From: Rhizophagus clarus
Taxonomy: Eukaryota > Glomeromycota > Glomeromycetes > Glomerales > Glomeraceae
Assembly (NCBI GenBank): GCA_015698045.1
Contig: BLAL01000211.1
Coordinates: 64,501-128,500, forward strand
DNA length: 64,000 bases
Direction of reading: 5' to 3'
The translations under genes were made by a program, and so were the position numbers. The notes under the pieces were generated by a model. That model searched no databases. It had not been told where the DNA came from and saw only the letters and a list, made by a program, of their open reading frames with translations. Shown piece by piece: positions 36,940 through 47,399 of this stretch (position 1 is its first letter; each line of letters begins with the position of its first letter).

Positions 36940-38090
36940 AAAATCATGTAATACAGTGTCCAGACACATCATATACAAATAGCAATTTTTTATTTAAATA
37001 TTATAAATTATTTAAAATAGAAATAATATATTTATTACACCCTCTATTACAAATTTATATATATTTTTATGTTTATTATTTGTCATTTTAAGGAGGATGT
37101 GGTGTATAAATTAATGATCAACATAAATAATTTACAAAAAAGAAAGGATACATTATAACGCAAGGTGTTTATTCTTTAAACTATTATAAATTATTTAAAA
37201 TATTATAAATTATTATAAAGAAAATTATTACGTATTACCACTGGTAGTCAGCACCAATGTCACTTGATTTTATTTATCACCCATATTATACCTCTTTCTT
37301 CTTCATTTTTTTATAAGTATTTTAAGAACTTAGAATTTTTTTCATGCTAAAAATTCTATTCATCACATATTATCTGTCACATTCCTATTTTTTTCATAAT
37401 TCCAGCGAAAATATTAAAATTATCATATTAGGATTTTGTGATACATGGAATATCCAATTTAGGCGATACCTATTTTACAAAAATTTTTTTTCCTATTTTT
37501 GGAAATTACTTTACCTAGAAGTTTGTGTAATATTAATTTCTAAAAAAAGATATTTTTTATGCAGATCACTTAATTCTAGCCAGAATTATAAAATTACAAT
37601 AAAATCACATGATACTAGTGCTTATCACCAGTGGTAATAAATAGCAAACCTCTATTATAAATTATTTAAAATATTATAAATTATTATAAATTATTTAAAG
37701 AAATAATGTATTTACCACACTCTACATTACAAATATATATATATTTTTATGTTTATTATTTACTATTTTAAGGGAGATGCGGTGTATAAACTAATGATCA
37801 ATATAAATAATTTACAAAAAAGAAGAATATCTAAAGTGGAAATAAATCATATGATCATAGAAAAATATTTGTTACTTGTGTTACACCCCTCTACTCTTTT
37901 ATTTTTATTAAATATTCTGGTGACAGAAATTTTTCAGTTAATAAAATTTTATATATCACATCACTATTTATTATATATGCAATTTCTTAATGCTATAATG
38001 TAGGCCAAAAATCTGTATAAATTGGGTAACTTACTCCTACTTTAAACAATCTTTAAAAAAGAAAGGATACATTGTAATGTAAGGTGTAGT
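36940..38090. repeat. Direct repeat pair around a MITE
   Basis: The segment at about 37015-37170 (ATTATTTG, TTTTAAGGAGGATGTGGTGTA, ATGATCAACATAAATAATTT, AAAGAAAGGATACATT) recurs at 37690-37830 with its last part displaced to 38057-38090. The displacement suggests a further insertion of about 225 bp at 37830-38056. A 403-bp MITE lies between the copies. Confidence 0.6.
37235..37637. mobile_element. 403-bp TA-flanked MITE
   Basis: Left end TTACCACTGGT, with AGCAC and TGATTTTATT a little inside, is mirrored at the right end (ACCAGTGGTAA). The similarity covers about 40 bp with mismatches. TA lies outside both ends (37233-37234, 37638-37639). No coding frame of note. Confidence 0.7.
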
Positions 38091-39090
38091 AAATAAATTC
38101 ACTCTTATTTAATATTTTTTTTTTTTTTTGGTGTTGAAGCTGTATTATCATTTATTAAGTAAAGAGAGAATTATAAAATATAATCACTTCTAACTAGATA
38201 TGAGTACTTCCAGTTGAAAGACCAGTCTAATCATTCACTAATGTAAACTAACAGTAAATTAATAAAAATTAAAACAATTTTTTAAACTATAACAAAACAT
38301 TAAAACCAATCAATAATAAAAATAAAACTAAAAATAAAAATAAAATTAAACATAAAAATAAAAATAAAAATAAAAATATAACAAAATAATAAATAATAAT
38401 AATTTAAAATTAAATATTAAATTTCAATCCTCTTTAACCAAAGATAATCTCAGATAAAAACTAAATACTAAGTAATCGATTGTTGTAAAAACAATTTGAT
38501 GTGTAATAAGACTTGTATGTTCAGTAACTAAGAATCTAATTGAAAGGTCTTTATATATCAATGATCACATTTTAGATCAAAGGTACTATGGTGGTCTTGC
38601 ATGCTGCTATAGCATCAATCGTTAAGAGAGGGAGTATGAGCACAATCATAGACAGATCATCATATACTTCACATTTTGCGAATTCGCAGGATCCAGAATG
38701 GGACTACATTCAGTGAGAACAGATAATCTATTCTGATTATGACTGGTAGTGAGTAATAGTATATGATCTGTAGTACATATCATTTGTTATCCAGTACAGA
38801 CACTAGTGAGCTGTGGCAGTAAATTTTATTTTGCTTATGAAGAAATATTATTCCTTTTTTCCCATTCTACAATAAGATTATATTGTAATTTTCAGATAAA
38901 GTTTTTAAATGCTATAATAAAATGTAAGATAAGGTTAACCATTATTGACTGCATCTTACTAGTCAGTATATAGCAAAGCTTATGTTATATAATTATAATC
39001 CAATTGCTATTTGTTCTGACAAGAAGTGCCATCTGTTGAAAGTGATAGAACTCAGTTGATTCAGAGTTCTTGCCTAAAATCTTGTGAACG
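38091..39090. other. Intergenic DNA with an (AAAAAT)n microsatellite
   Basis: 38300-38395 is a run of AAAAATA and AAAATAA units. 38580-39090 probably holds the 3' end of the minus-strand LINE relic, but I could not follow a frame through it. Confidence 0.4.
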
Positions 39091-40000
39091 TAGTGACAGA
39101 TTACATATCCACCTGATAGATCCTCTTCAAAGCTTTGATTAATGATGACGCAAATTCTTTTGATAGCTAGCTGATTGTAAATTAACTTCCAGATATTCGA
39201 ATATGTCTTACAGAATATCAAATGTGTTCACGTTTCTTTTTCACAGTTGCATTCAGTACATAGAGATTGTTCATATAATTTTGGTTTCATTTGAGCTAAG
39301 ATGTTGCCCAGTAAGAGTACTTTATGTGTAAGCTTGATCATCAGGCGTAAAGATTGTTAATGGTAACAGATCAGCAGCAGAAGCCTGTAAATTGATTAAT
39401 GAGTATCCAAATGACTTGCCAGTCATAGGTAAAAGTGTTTAGATAATATCCTTCATGATTGTTATTAAAAAGTGACTACTCTGTGATAACAAAGATATTG
39501 AAAATTTGAATAATAAATTGCTAAAACTTTGCTTTTATTGGATATCTTTAAAAGAGGAGAAAAACCTAATATTATGGTTAGTAAAATTTACTTTATTATC
39601 AAAAAAATTCTCACTATTCAACTCCTCTTTGGCTAATCTATCAGCTATATTATTTTTTTTATCCTCATTATGTTCTTTGACTTTCACTAATTCAAGTTTC
39701 AACTGTTTTTCCCTATTTAACATTTGAATTTTTATGATTATAAGCAAGTTAGACTATTTTATTTTTATCCAAGTTAGCAGAATCACCCAGTTATCAATGG
39801 TTGATATAGCGCATTGGCTGTCTATATGTATTTTGACTTTAGCTTCTACTGACACTATAAGAAGCACCAAAAATAGCAATGAGTTTAGCTCTGGTGGAGA
39901 AAGGTCAGTATGCTACTCTAACTGTAGTGGAGATAATAGTGTTATTATACAATTCTAGGTAAACTTCTCCTCCCATATCGCATATGTAATTATCTGTAGC
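39090..40000 (-). pseudogene. LINE relic: RNase H domain and terminal zinc knuckle
   Basis: On minus, 39990-39760 reads FSTRAKLIAIFGASYS and KVKIHIDSQCAISTID, the second half of an RNase H domain. Then 39747-39535 reads LVKVKEHNEDKKNNIADRLAKE, the terminal RNase H His/Asp motif. Then about 39290-39100 reads CTECNCEKET, stop, THLIFCKTYSNIWKLIYNQL, a CCHC-type knuckle typical of the C-terminus of fungal non-LTR ORF2. Stops stand at two expected Trp positions (before PFSTRA and before THLIF). It continues the domain order of the reverse-transcriptase relic at 47400-49340. Confidence 0.72.
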
Positions 40001-40409
40001 ATAATTAGTCTGGAGCGAAGCGAAGGACTATATACTATTCGTATCAGTTTCACAAATGTCCCGATGTCCGCCCGCTCACTGTGTGAGTCGATGCTCATTG
40101 GTTCTTTCAGTTTGTTTATGCATGTGATTTTTATTTTATACAGTATAATAAATAATAATAATAAATAAAATAGAACAATTGATTATTTGATGATGATCAC
40201 GTCATACCGTCTATTTTAATTTTTTGTTCGATATCTGATATTCAAAAAAAAAAAATTAAAACAACCTGTAACAAAAATAAATGTAATATATATGTATTCT
40301 TTTTATTCAAAAAAACAATTAAAAAAACAATAAAAATTAAATAAAAATAAAAAAAAATAATTAAGTTCTATGACAACGCGTTTGTTTCTTGCAAACAAAT
40401 AATACAACT

Positions 40410-41021
40410 CTATCGACCTATCCTGGAGGTAAGCCGTTCTTCCTCCACCTTCCTTTCCTGTAACCTGCTGCTGTTTTTAATACGTTGAAGTCTGTCAAAC
40501 GTAAATTGTCTGAAATAAATGTCGCTAAGAGAATGAACGTGTGACACCGCGATGAATGTCAGTCCAGCAGCGAACTCTTTACTTCCAATATTTATTTTGG
40601 CCTTTGACAATGTCAGACCCTGACTTTTGTGCACGGTTATTGCCCACGCTAGGCAGAGAGGAACTTGTTGTCTAGAACATATCGTCCCAGACTTACCTTC
40701 CCAACTTCTTTTAATGGGCACTATTGGAACAACGTTGTTCCCTTCTGTTGATGTTATGGTAGGTCCTTCATACGTATCGAATTTGACGAAAACTGCTGCT
40801 GAAAGTGATGGTGGGCCCTGATTTTTGAACATAATGTCATGTACGGTGCCCATCGATCCGTTCACTAATCCTCCTTTGGTCCACAGGTTTGCTGTGAGCA
40901 TTACGCGTGCTCCTTTTGCCAATAATAACTGAGGTTCAAGTCCCTTTGCCACATCAGAGCTGGCTTTTTTGGCTTCATTTCCGCCGGTATAAATAGCTAG
41001 AATCTTGGCCACAGGTTGGTT
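40410..41021 (-). pseudogene. Pif1-like helicase, C-terminal part
   Basis: An open frame of about 200 codons with late helicase motifs: LLLAKGARVMLTANLW (motif V region), GLVNGSMGTV and, near the end, CLAWAITVHKSQGLTL (motif VI region), then VSHVHSLSDIYF. This is the C-terminal third of a Pif1/RRM3-type helicase as carried by Helitrons and by expanded fungal gene families. The frame is intact but is cut at its 5' side by the hAT-like element: the preceding codons lie at 47205-47290, reading WNDVDKVNIEKLRSLNQ. ATPase motifs I-III are absent, so it cannot be active. A 5' frame stop lies just beyond TVFILTT. Confidence 0.85.
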
Positions 41022-41414
41022 TAGTGTTCTGCAAACGATTTGGTCAAATCAAATCAATTCAGATTTGATTTGAAGTTTGATTTGATTCGATTTGATAATT
41101 TTGATTTGCAAATCAAATCCAAACTTCAAAACAAGATTTGAGTTCAAATCCAAATTAAAAAAAAAAGATTTGATTCGATTTCAAATCAAATTCAAATTAG
41201 CTTAAACTAATTCAATCAAATCCGAATCAAATCTGACAAATCCAAATCAAATCCAAATCAAATCGAATTAAATATACATGACCTGGTTAAACGTAATTAC
41301 AGGACCCCGAACAATACTAATATAACTCACAAATGTATAAAGGCAGGGTCATGTGACTTGCCAATCTAATCAGATAATCTGAATATCCGATCATTTTTTT
41401 TAATCATTTATCAG

Positions 41415-42714
41415 TTTATTTTTGTAGTGTTGCCAGACGAAAGGCACGACCGGACTTTTGGAATTAAGGTAAGGGAGGGTGGGAAGTGTTTTTCGGTGTT
41501 TTTTTAACTATTTAATTAATTATTTTTTTTTTATTTTTTTGTAGTGTTGCCGGACGAAATGCATGACCGGACTTTTGGAATTAAGGTAAGGGAGGGGTTG
41601 GGGAAGGTGTTTCGTTGTTTAATTAAGTATTAACTTTTTTTTTTACTTTTTGTAGTGTTGCCGGACGAAAAGCACGACCAGACTTTTGGAATTAAGGTAA
41701 GGGAGGGTGAGAAATGTTTTTCGGTGTTTTTTTTAACTAATTAATTAATTATTTTTTATTTTTATTTTTTGTGGTGTTGCCGGACGAAAGGCATGACTGG
41801 ACTTTTGGAATTAAGGTAAGGGAGGGGTTGGGGTAGGTGTTTCGTTGTTTTTTTTTTAATTAATTTAAGTATTAACTTTTTTTTTACTTTTTGTAGTGTT
41901 GCCAGACGAAAAGCACGACCGGACTTTTGGAATTAAGGTAAGGGAGGGTGGGGAAGTGTTTTTCGGTGTTTTTTTTAACTATTTAATTAATTATTTTTTT
42001 TTTATTTTTTTGTAGTGTTACCAGACGAAATGCATGACCGGACTTTTGGAATTAAGGTAAGGGAGGGTGGGGAAGTGTTTTTCGGTGTTTTTTTTAACTA
42101 TTTAATTAATTATTTTTTTTTTATTTTTTTGTAGTGTTGCCAGACGAAATGCATGACCGGACTTTTGGAATTAAGGTAAGGGAGGGGTTGGGGGAGGTGT
42201 TTCGTTGTTTTTTTTTTAATTAATTAAGTATTAACTTTTTTTTTACTTTTTGTAGTGTTGCCAGACGAAAAGCACGACTGGACTTTTGGAATTAAGGTAA
42301 GGGAGGGTTGGGGGAGGTGTTTCGTTGTTTTTTTTTAATTAATTAAGTATTAACCTTTTTTTTATTTTTTTGTAGTGTTGCCAGACGAAAGGCACGACCA
42401 GACTTTTGGAATTAAGGTAAGGGAGGGTGGGGGAAGTGTTTTTCAGTATTTTTTTTAACTAATTAATTGTTTTTTTTTTTATTTTTTTGTAGTGTTGCCG
42501 GACGAAAAGCATGACCGGACTTTTGGAATTAAGGTAAGGGAGGGTGGGGAAGTGTTTTTCGGTGTTTTTTTTGACTATTTAATTAATTATTTTTTTTTTA
42601 TTTTTTTGTAGTGTTGCCAGATGAAAAGCATGACCGGACTTTTGGAATTAAGGTAAGGGAGGGGTTGGGGGAGGTGTTTCGTTGTTTTTTTCTTTAATTA
42701 ATTAAGTATTAACT
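41415..42714 (+). repeat. Tandem array of 11 splice-site-flanked 41-nt mini-exons
   Basis: Eleven units of about 110-125 bp. Each has a T-rich run ending TTTTTGTAG, a 41-nt core starting TGTTGCC(A/G)GACGAAA and ending CTTTTGGAATTAAG, then GTAAGGGAGGG. So each core has a consensus 3' splice site before it and a 5' splice site after it. The T-rich spacers are of two types (type A ends GTGTTTTTCGGTGTTT..TTAATTATT; type B GGTGTTTCGTTG..AAGTATTAAC) in the order A,B,A,B,A,A,B,B,A,A,B. The core is open in two of three frames, one reading LPDERHDRTFGIK. As 41 is not a multiple of three, joining cores changes frame. Unit 4 has GTGG instead of GTAG at the acceptor. Confidence 0.9.
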
Positions 42715-42859
42715 CATATGGGCTAATTTCACTCATCTTCGATTTTGTCACGTGTGATGATTGTGAAACTACTGTGCGCATATCAGACTAATAATGCGTA
42801 ACAGTTGTCCTATGACCCACTTTTTCGCGATCGTATTTTTTTCTTTTTATTACAGCAAT

Positions 42860-43631
42860 ATGGCAAGTTTTTGTTGCAAACTTTGTTTTAAAGATTTTAC
42901 AACTCTCCAAAAATTACTTACTCATGAAGAAACAAACATAGACATAATAAAATGGTACCCCATTTTTACTCGCTTGTTCAACCCTCTTCAGAGCAAATGT
43001 CTTATTACATTAATTCTTTCATAGTTCTTGTTAAAAAAAGACTTGGTTTTTCCAGACACGCTGTTGGAAAAAAATGTTTATCAATCGAAACTTTTCCAGA
43101 GCATGTGTTTGTATATCTTTTTAAAAATGAAGAGACGTTCAAATATAGCCCTGCTAGACATAAATATCAATGTCATTTTGAAGGATTGGCGGGAGCAACT
43201 AGACTAAAACAAATATTTTGCTATGATTATTGGGATTTTCGACAACACCCTCTTACTAATACTAAGGGTTATGTTTTACTTGAAGACTATGAAAATAAAT
43301 ATCAAGTTAAATTTACGTGGAATCAAACAATTTTGACAGAAAATAACAGGGAGTTCGTATTGGGAAGAATGTCTTGTAATTTTGTTACTGATTCTGGAGA
43401 ATTTCAAGAAAAGTAACTATGTCTTTTGATTTTATTAGTGCAAAAGTCATTTTTTGCTAATACAATTACCTTTTTATTAAAGTGACGAGAAACAAATATC
43501 AACATCAAAAAATGAGATACTATTATATCCAAAAACGCCTATACCCCCAACTAATCCATCAAACTAACAAAAAAAGATTTCGTCATATTTTGCCTTGGCC
43601 ACCACTTCAGGATATAAATCAATTGCAGTAA
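42860..43631 (+). pseudogene. Transposon-borne protein with N-terminal C2H2-like motif
   Basis: A splice acceptor (TTTTTATTACAG) lies three bases before ATG 42860, so an upstream exon in the element is likely. The protein starts with a Cys-x2-Cys..His motif (FCCKLCFKDFTTLQKLLTHE). A one-base loss near 42985 shifts to the frame MSYYINSFIVLVKKRLGFS, then ETFPEHVFVYLF, KYQCHFEGLAGATRLKQI, QHPLTNTKGYVLLEDY and FVLGRMSCNFVTDSGEFQEK to 43416. A GTAACT donor and TTTATTAAAG acceptor lead to a last exon ending RFRHILPWPPLQDINQLQ and TAA 43629-43631, again with a frame change. Function unknown; the pairing with the transposase suggests an accessory element protein. Confidence 0.6.
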
Positions 43632-43637
43632 AGATCT

Positions 43638-46099
43638 TTAATTTTCTTTATTTTCTGCATTAATATTCCGCATCTGAATTTCTTGTGGAGTATTATTAAT
43701 CAAATAATACAATTGACGGTTTTCAAATTCCATTATGTCATGTACTACAGACTTCCCTTTAATTCCGCCACCCATAGTGGTTCCGCCAAAAAACAATCGG
43801 ACCTAAATTAAAAAAAAGTAAGTTTTTTTTTAAAAAAAAATTATTTAAAATGTAATTATACCTGATCGTGGTTTTTTTCTCAATACTTGAAGTGGAAAAA
43901 ATTCGTAATGACAAATTTTTTTCTTTTAGATTTCGTAGAAATTCTGGAACATGTTTAGAAAAAACATGCATATATGGTGTAATGTCCTCCTTTCTGTATA
44001 AACCTGGTATTTGCGATGCTGAATTTATTTGACTTTGATTTGGGCGACAAAACAAATAAATCCATTGTTTTACCTTAATTTCAAAGTCATCAATTTCAGA
44101 ATTTGTTAAAAACGGCTTTCTTAAGACAACATATAATCCATAAAAATCACGCCAAAGTTTTTCAATATCTTCACCACGTTTTCCTAAGATAAATTGAGAA
44201 ACAGGAAAATATTGCAATACTTTTTTCTTATCAGGTCCCATCAACGAAGTCCACTCCCATTTACCATGTGATTTTGATTTAAAAAATTCAAAATGGACTT
44301 TAATAGTTTTCATGGTTTGCTCAATTTGACTCTTAATTTGTTGTTCAAATTCTTTTTTTTTGAATAAATCATTAAAAAAACACTCCATTAGTACATCAGA
44401 AATACGTAATAACAAATGTAACTCATCTGGAATGTAATTTTCTTGCTTAATAGCAGAGAATAACGCGGGTTTTTTTTTACCTATTAGAAAGATATAAATT
44501 TAATAAATGCTTATTTAATCAACTACAGCATACATTAATAAAACTTACATTTAGTATTTTCATTAATTGATCATTGTAAATCCATGTTCTAACGTTCACC
44601 AGCTTCACAATTACAATATAGACAAAAGTATTTTGCGTTTGGAGCATTTAAACCCATTATATTATACATAAACTTCCAATTACCAGAGAAAAAAAATTCA
44701 ATTGGCCAATGTATACCATTATCATCGTATATTCCATTTTCTTTAAAATCCCAAAGCTGGTATTCAAATAGATGTCCAACTTTGGCTAATGTTTCATATT
44801 TTTCTTTACCTACATAAAGACAAATACTATATTTTTATTATTTAATAATTTCTGTAAATAATATGTTATAAAATTAATATTACCAATATTGATGATCTGG
44901 TTTTAGTACTTCATCCTTTTCATTTAATAAGCAAACAGTTATCATTACATGATTCTGTTTACGACCCACATTTCATCCATCACCACCAAGCTTTAAATTT
45001 ATTGTTTCTCCTGGTTGAAGAATTGATTTACTCCAAATAGGAATGAGTATTTTAAGAAGAGATCGAATTGATCGATATACACCATTACCAATTTCTTGTT
45101 CATCAACTACAATTCCATCAGAATTTTCTTGAAATTCATCTTCATCAAGTACAGGTTGTTGAGTGATATCTTTATCAAGATTAAATACTCCAATTTGTAT
45201 TTGATTGTTTATTAACTTGGTAATTTCAATTTGTCTTTGAGCAATTTGATATTCACGTACTAATCGTGCTTCTACAGCAGCAAGCCTTCGATACCCATCC
45301 CGGCCTAATAAAGCTTCATCATAAGCACGTACATATGCATCTAATTTTGCATTACCTATTATTGAATTATATTTTATATTAATAATTTGATTTTCACATC
45401 CTAGTTCCATATTATATATACAAATCGGATTTCCAGACTCCAAAATCATCTGATGTTTTACAATAAGTTGTTTGATTTTTTCATGTGCCTCTTTACCAAA
45501 TGATGCAAATCGTTTATTTTGCTGTGATATTGACACTTCATTAAGTGGTCTCTTTCTTTTATCAACAACTTTGACAGCTGGTGATCCTCCAAATTGTTCA
45601 ATTCGTGCTTGATGTAATATTACAATATCAAATCCAAAAACATGTGTTCTAGAATGTTGAGATTTTTTTCGATTAGTTTTCTATATTTTTAAAAAGTGAT
45701 AAATATTAAAAAAAAATATTAATAAACAGTAAAAAAAACACGTAAAATCATATACTATACCCTTAAAAATGCGCTTACAGCACCACTTGCAGACCGTTCA
45801 CTAGATACCATCCATTCTGCTTGACCTTCTCTCCACGTAACAGTATATAAAACCTTACTTGCAAAAGTATATTTTGTTTCACAGCATAACATTTGGCCAG
45901 CAACTTCTGTCTTTACAATGTATCCATCAGGAATTTGATATTGGACGCCATGCTTATTTTTTTGTGTGTACTTAACATTTTGTGGGTAATGTCCAAGCGC
46001 TATTATTTTATATTTTGAGTGAAAGATCTTGCCACCACTAGTATACTGAGCATATATATAAGGATTATTGGGATAATCCTCATGAAAAATTCTGTTCAT
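43638..46099 (-). pseudogene. Putative DDE-type transposase, decayed
   Basis: Five minus exons: 46099-45761, from about 45679 to 44884, about 44826 to 44550, about 44480 to 43862, and about 43803 to TAA 43640-43638; splice phases agree. An upstream exon ending IENYIM at a GTAAGT (about 46171) is likely. Motifs in order: NLKLGGDG with NVGRKQNHVMITV (candidate first Asp, residue in GGDG), FFSGDWKFMYNIMGL (candidate second Asp), a knuckle YFCLYCNC, then YMHVFSKHVPEFL and SSIEKK..HDQVRLFFGG (candidate Glu). This Asp..Asp..CxxC..HxxxH..Glu order resembles RAG1/Transib and hAT-like catalytic cores, by inference only. Lesions: CGA-to-TGA at 44975-44973, TAG and TGA at two Trp positions near 44620-44580, and a one-A deletion near 43877. 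Not active. Confidence 0.6.
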
Positions 46100-46488
46100 C
46101 TAATTGAATATTAATTAATGACTCTATCATATATGTATTATTTCACATTTTTATAAGAAAATACACTTACCATAATATAATTTTCTATTTTTTCTGTTAA
46201 AAGTCTTTTGTTAACAATATGGACAACGAAAAATAGCAAAAAAACAACTTTATTTAATATTCCTTAATTTCGCAATGAGTCTTTGCAAACTAATCTACAA
46301 CTCATTTGAAACTCGCGATTTCAATAGTAAAAATTTGTTATTCCAAGAAACAATTGGTTCGAAACTTAGTTATCACACATTTTAGTAGTACAAAGTTCTC
46401 TTTTTGGTAATACCCAAGTAGTACAGATCATAAACATCACAAAATTTACTTAGTGAAACGAGCAAGATCAGCCCATATGTTTTTTTTT

Positions 46489-46545
46489 TACTTTTTGTAG
46501 TGTTGCCAGACGAAAAACACGACCGGACTTTTGGAATTAGGGTAT
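46489..46545 (+). repeat. Twelfth mini-exon unit, displaced
   Basis: Type-B acceptor tract, then the 41-nt core (with AAAAACACGACC variant) and a final GGAATTAGGG instead of AATTAAGGTAAGG, so its 5' splice site is lost (GGGTATTA). It marks the 3' end of the array, separated from unit 11 by the inner transposon. Confidence 0.85.
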
Positions 46546-47204
46546 TAAAACCCGAAAAAGTATAATAAAAATAAATAAATTTGGTATAAAATACCGAAAA
46601 AAAGTGAAAAAATAAATAAAATAAAATAAATTTTGGTAAATACCGAGTAATTTAATTTACCGAAATTAGTATTTTTTAAAAATAAATCCACGTATATCTA
46701 TTATAAACTCTACACAAACATAATATCCCAAATTGACTGATCTACGCAAACTCAATTTGTAGGTTTAAAAAGTAATTTCATATAAACTCTACGCAAATCC
46801 GTATGTGAGTTATATTGGTATTATTCGGGGTCCTGTAATTACCGTAAATATTATTGGTAGTTACTGCAACCACATGATGTCCAACCCTCCTTAAACACAC
46901 TAAAGAAATACGTTTCGCAACATTTTTTTATTAATATTGTGTTGCAAAACGCATTTTTTTATTTAAAATTCAACAAATCAAACCAAATCACAAATCTATT
47001 TGAATGAATTTGATTTGATTTGAATTTGAATTTGATTTGAATCGAATCAAATTTAAATCAAATCAAATCAAATTCAAATCAAATTTCAAATCAGATTTGA
47101 ATGGTTTGATTCAAATCCGAATTCAAACTTTTCAGATTTGATTTGATCAAATCAAATTTCAAATCTAACCTGATTTGGTCTAATTTGATTTGTGCGGAAC
47201 ACTA

Positions 47205-47290
47205 GGTTGGTTCAAAGATCTGAGCTTCTCTATATTGACCTTGTCAACGTCATTCCACGTTGTTAATATGAATACAGTTTACCCTAATAA
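47205..47290 (-). pseudogene. Pif1-like helicase, 5' fragment beyond the hAT insertion
   Basis: Minus strand reads TTWNDVDKVNIEKLRSLNQ in frame with the helicase part at 40410-41021 once the element and one target copy are removed. The frame meets a TAA just upstream (GGG TAA ACT GTA). Motifs I-IV are not present in the next 200 bp, so the captured helicase piece was already truncated. Confidence 0.75.
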
Positions 47291-47399
47291 TTCGCTTTTC
47301 CGCTCCGGACTCCCAACGGTTACCGTTCCCTAGTAAGATAATGTATTGTTGATAGGTCTTAATTGAAGTAAACTATCAGTATAAAAGAAGAATTTTATC

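Larger units (their letters stand above)
42715..46479. mobile_element. Inner 3.8-kb TIR element with two convergent genes
   Basis: Ends are CATATGGGCT(A/G)AT and its inverse (42715-42727, 46467-46479). It interrupts a type-B spacer of the array: AAGTATTAACT on the left continues as TTTTTTTTTACTTTTTGTAG on the right, and the displaced twelfth unit follows at 46500. No clear target duplication can be read because the site is a T run. It carries a zinc-finger-type gene on plus and a putative transposase on minus, with stop codons about 6 bp apart. Superfamily not assigned. Confidence 0.78.
41301..46834. mobile_element. Middle element made of the mini-exon array, nested
   Basis: Terminal inverted repeats of 31 bp beginning AGGACCCCGAA and ending TATAACTCACA, with two mismatches (41301-41331 against 46804-46834). 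Both are flanked by GTAATTAC (41293-41300 and 46835-46842). Since GTAATTAC is a palindrome it may be an 8-bp target duplication or part of the repeat. Excluding the gene-bearing insertion at 42715-46479 it is about 1.77 kb and consists mainly of the tandem units. It sits inside the outer hAT-like element. Confidence 0.8.
41022..47204. mobile_element. Outer hAT-like element, 6.2 kb with nested insertions
   Basis: The left end TAGTGTTCTGC and right end GCGGAACACTA are inverse; a perfect 8-bp duplication GGTTGGTT lies outside (41014-41021 and 47205-47212). The duplication repeats the codons for Asn-Gln-Pro of the helicase, so one copy plus the element can be removed to restore LRSLNQPVAKILAIYTG. 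Both arms are low-complexity AAATC/TTTGA repeats (41030-41285, 46965-47195) that are themselves inverted. Without the nested elements it would be about 0.65 kb, a MITE. The right arm has the GTTTCGCAAC hairpin also found at 33617-34285. Confidence 0.9.

Noticed and set aside
41415-42714. Array as 5' leader exons of the plus gene at 42860
   Set aside because: The terminal repeats at 42715 and 46479 and the displaced twelfth unit show the gene arrived later by insertion into the array, so the two are not one transcription unit by origin.
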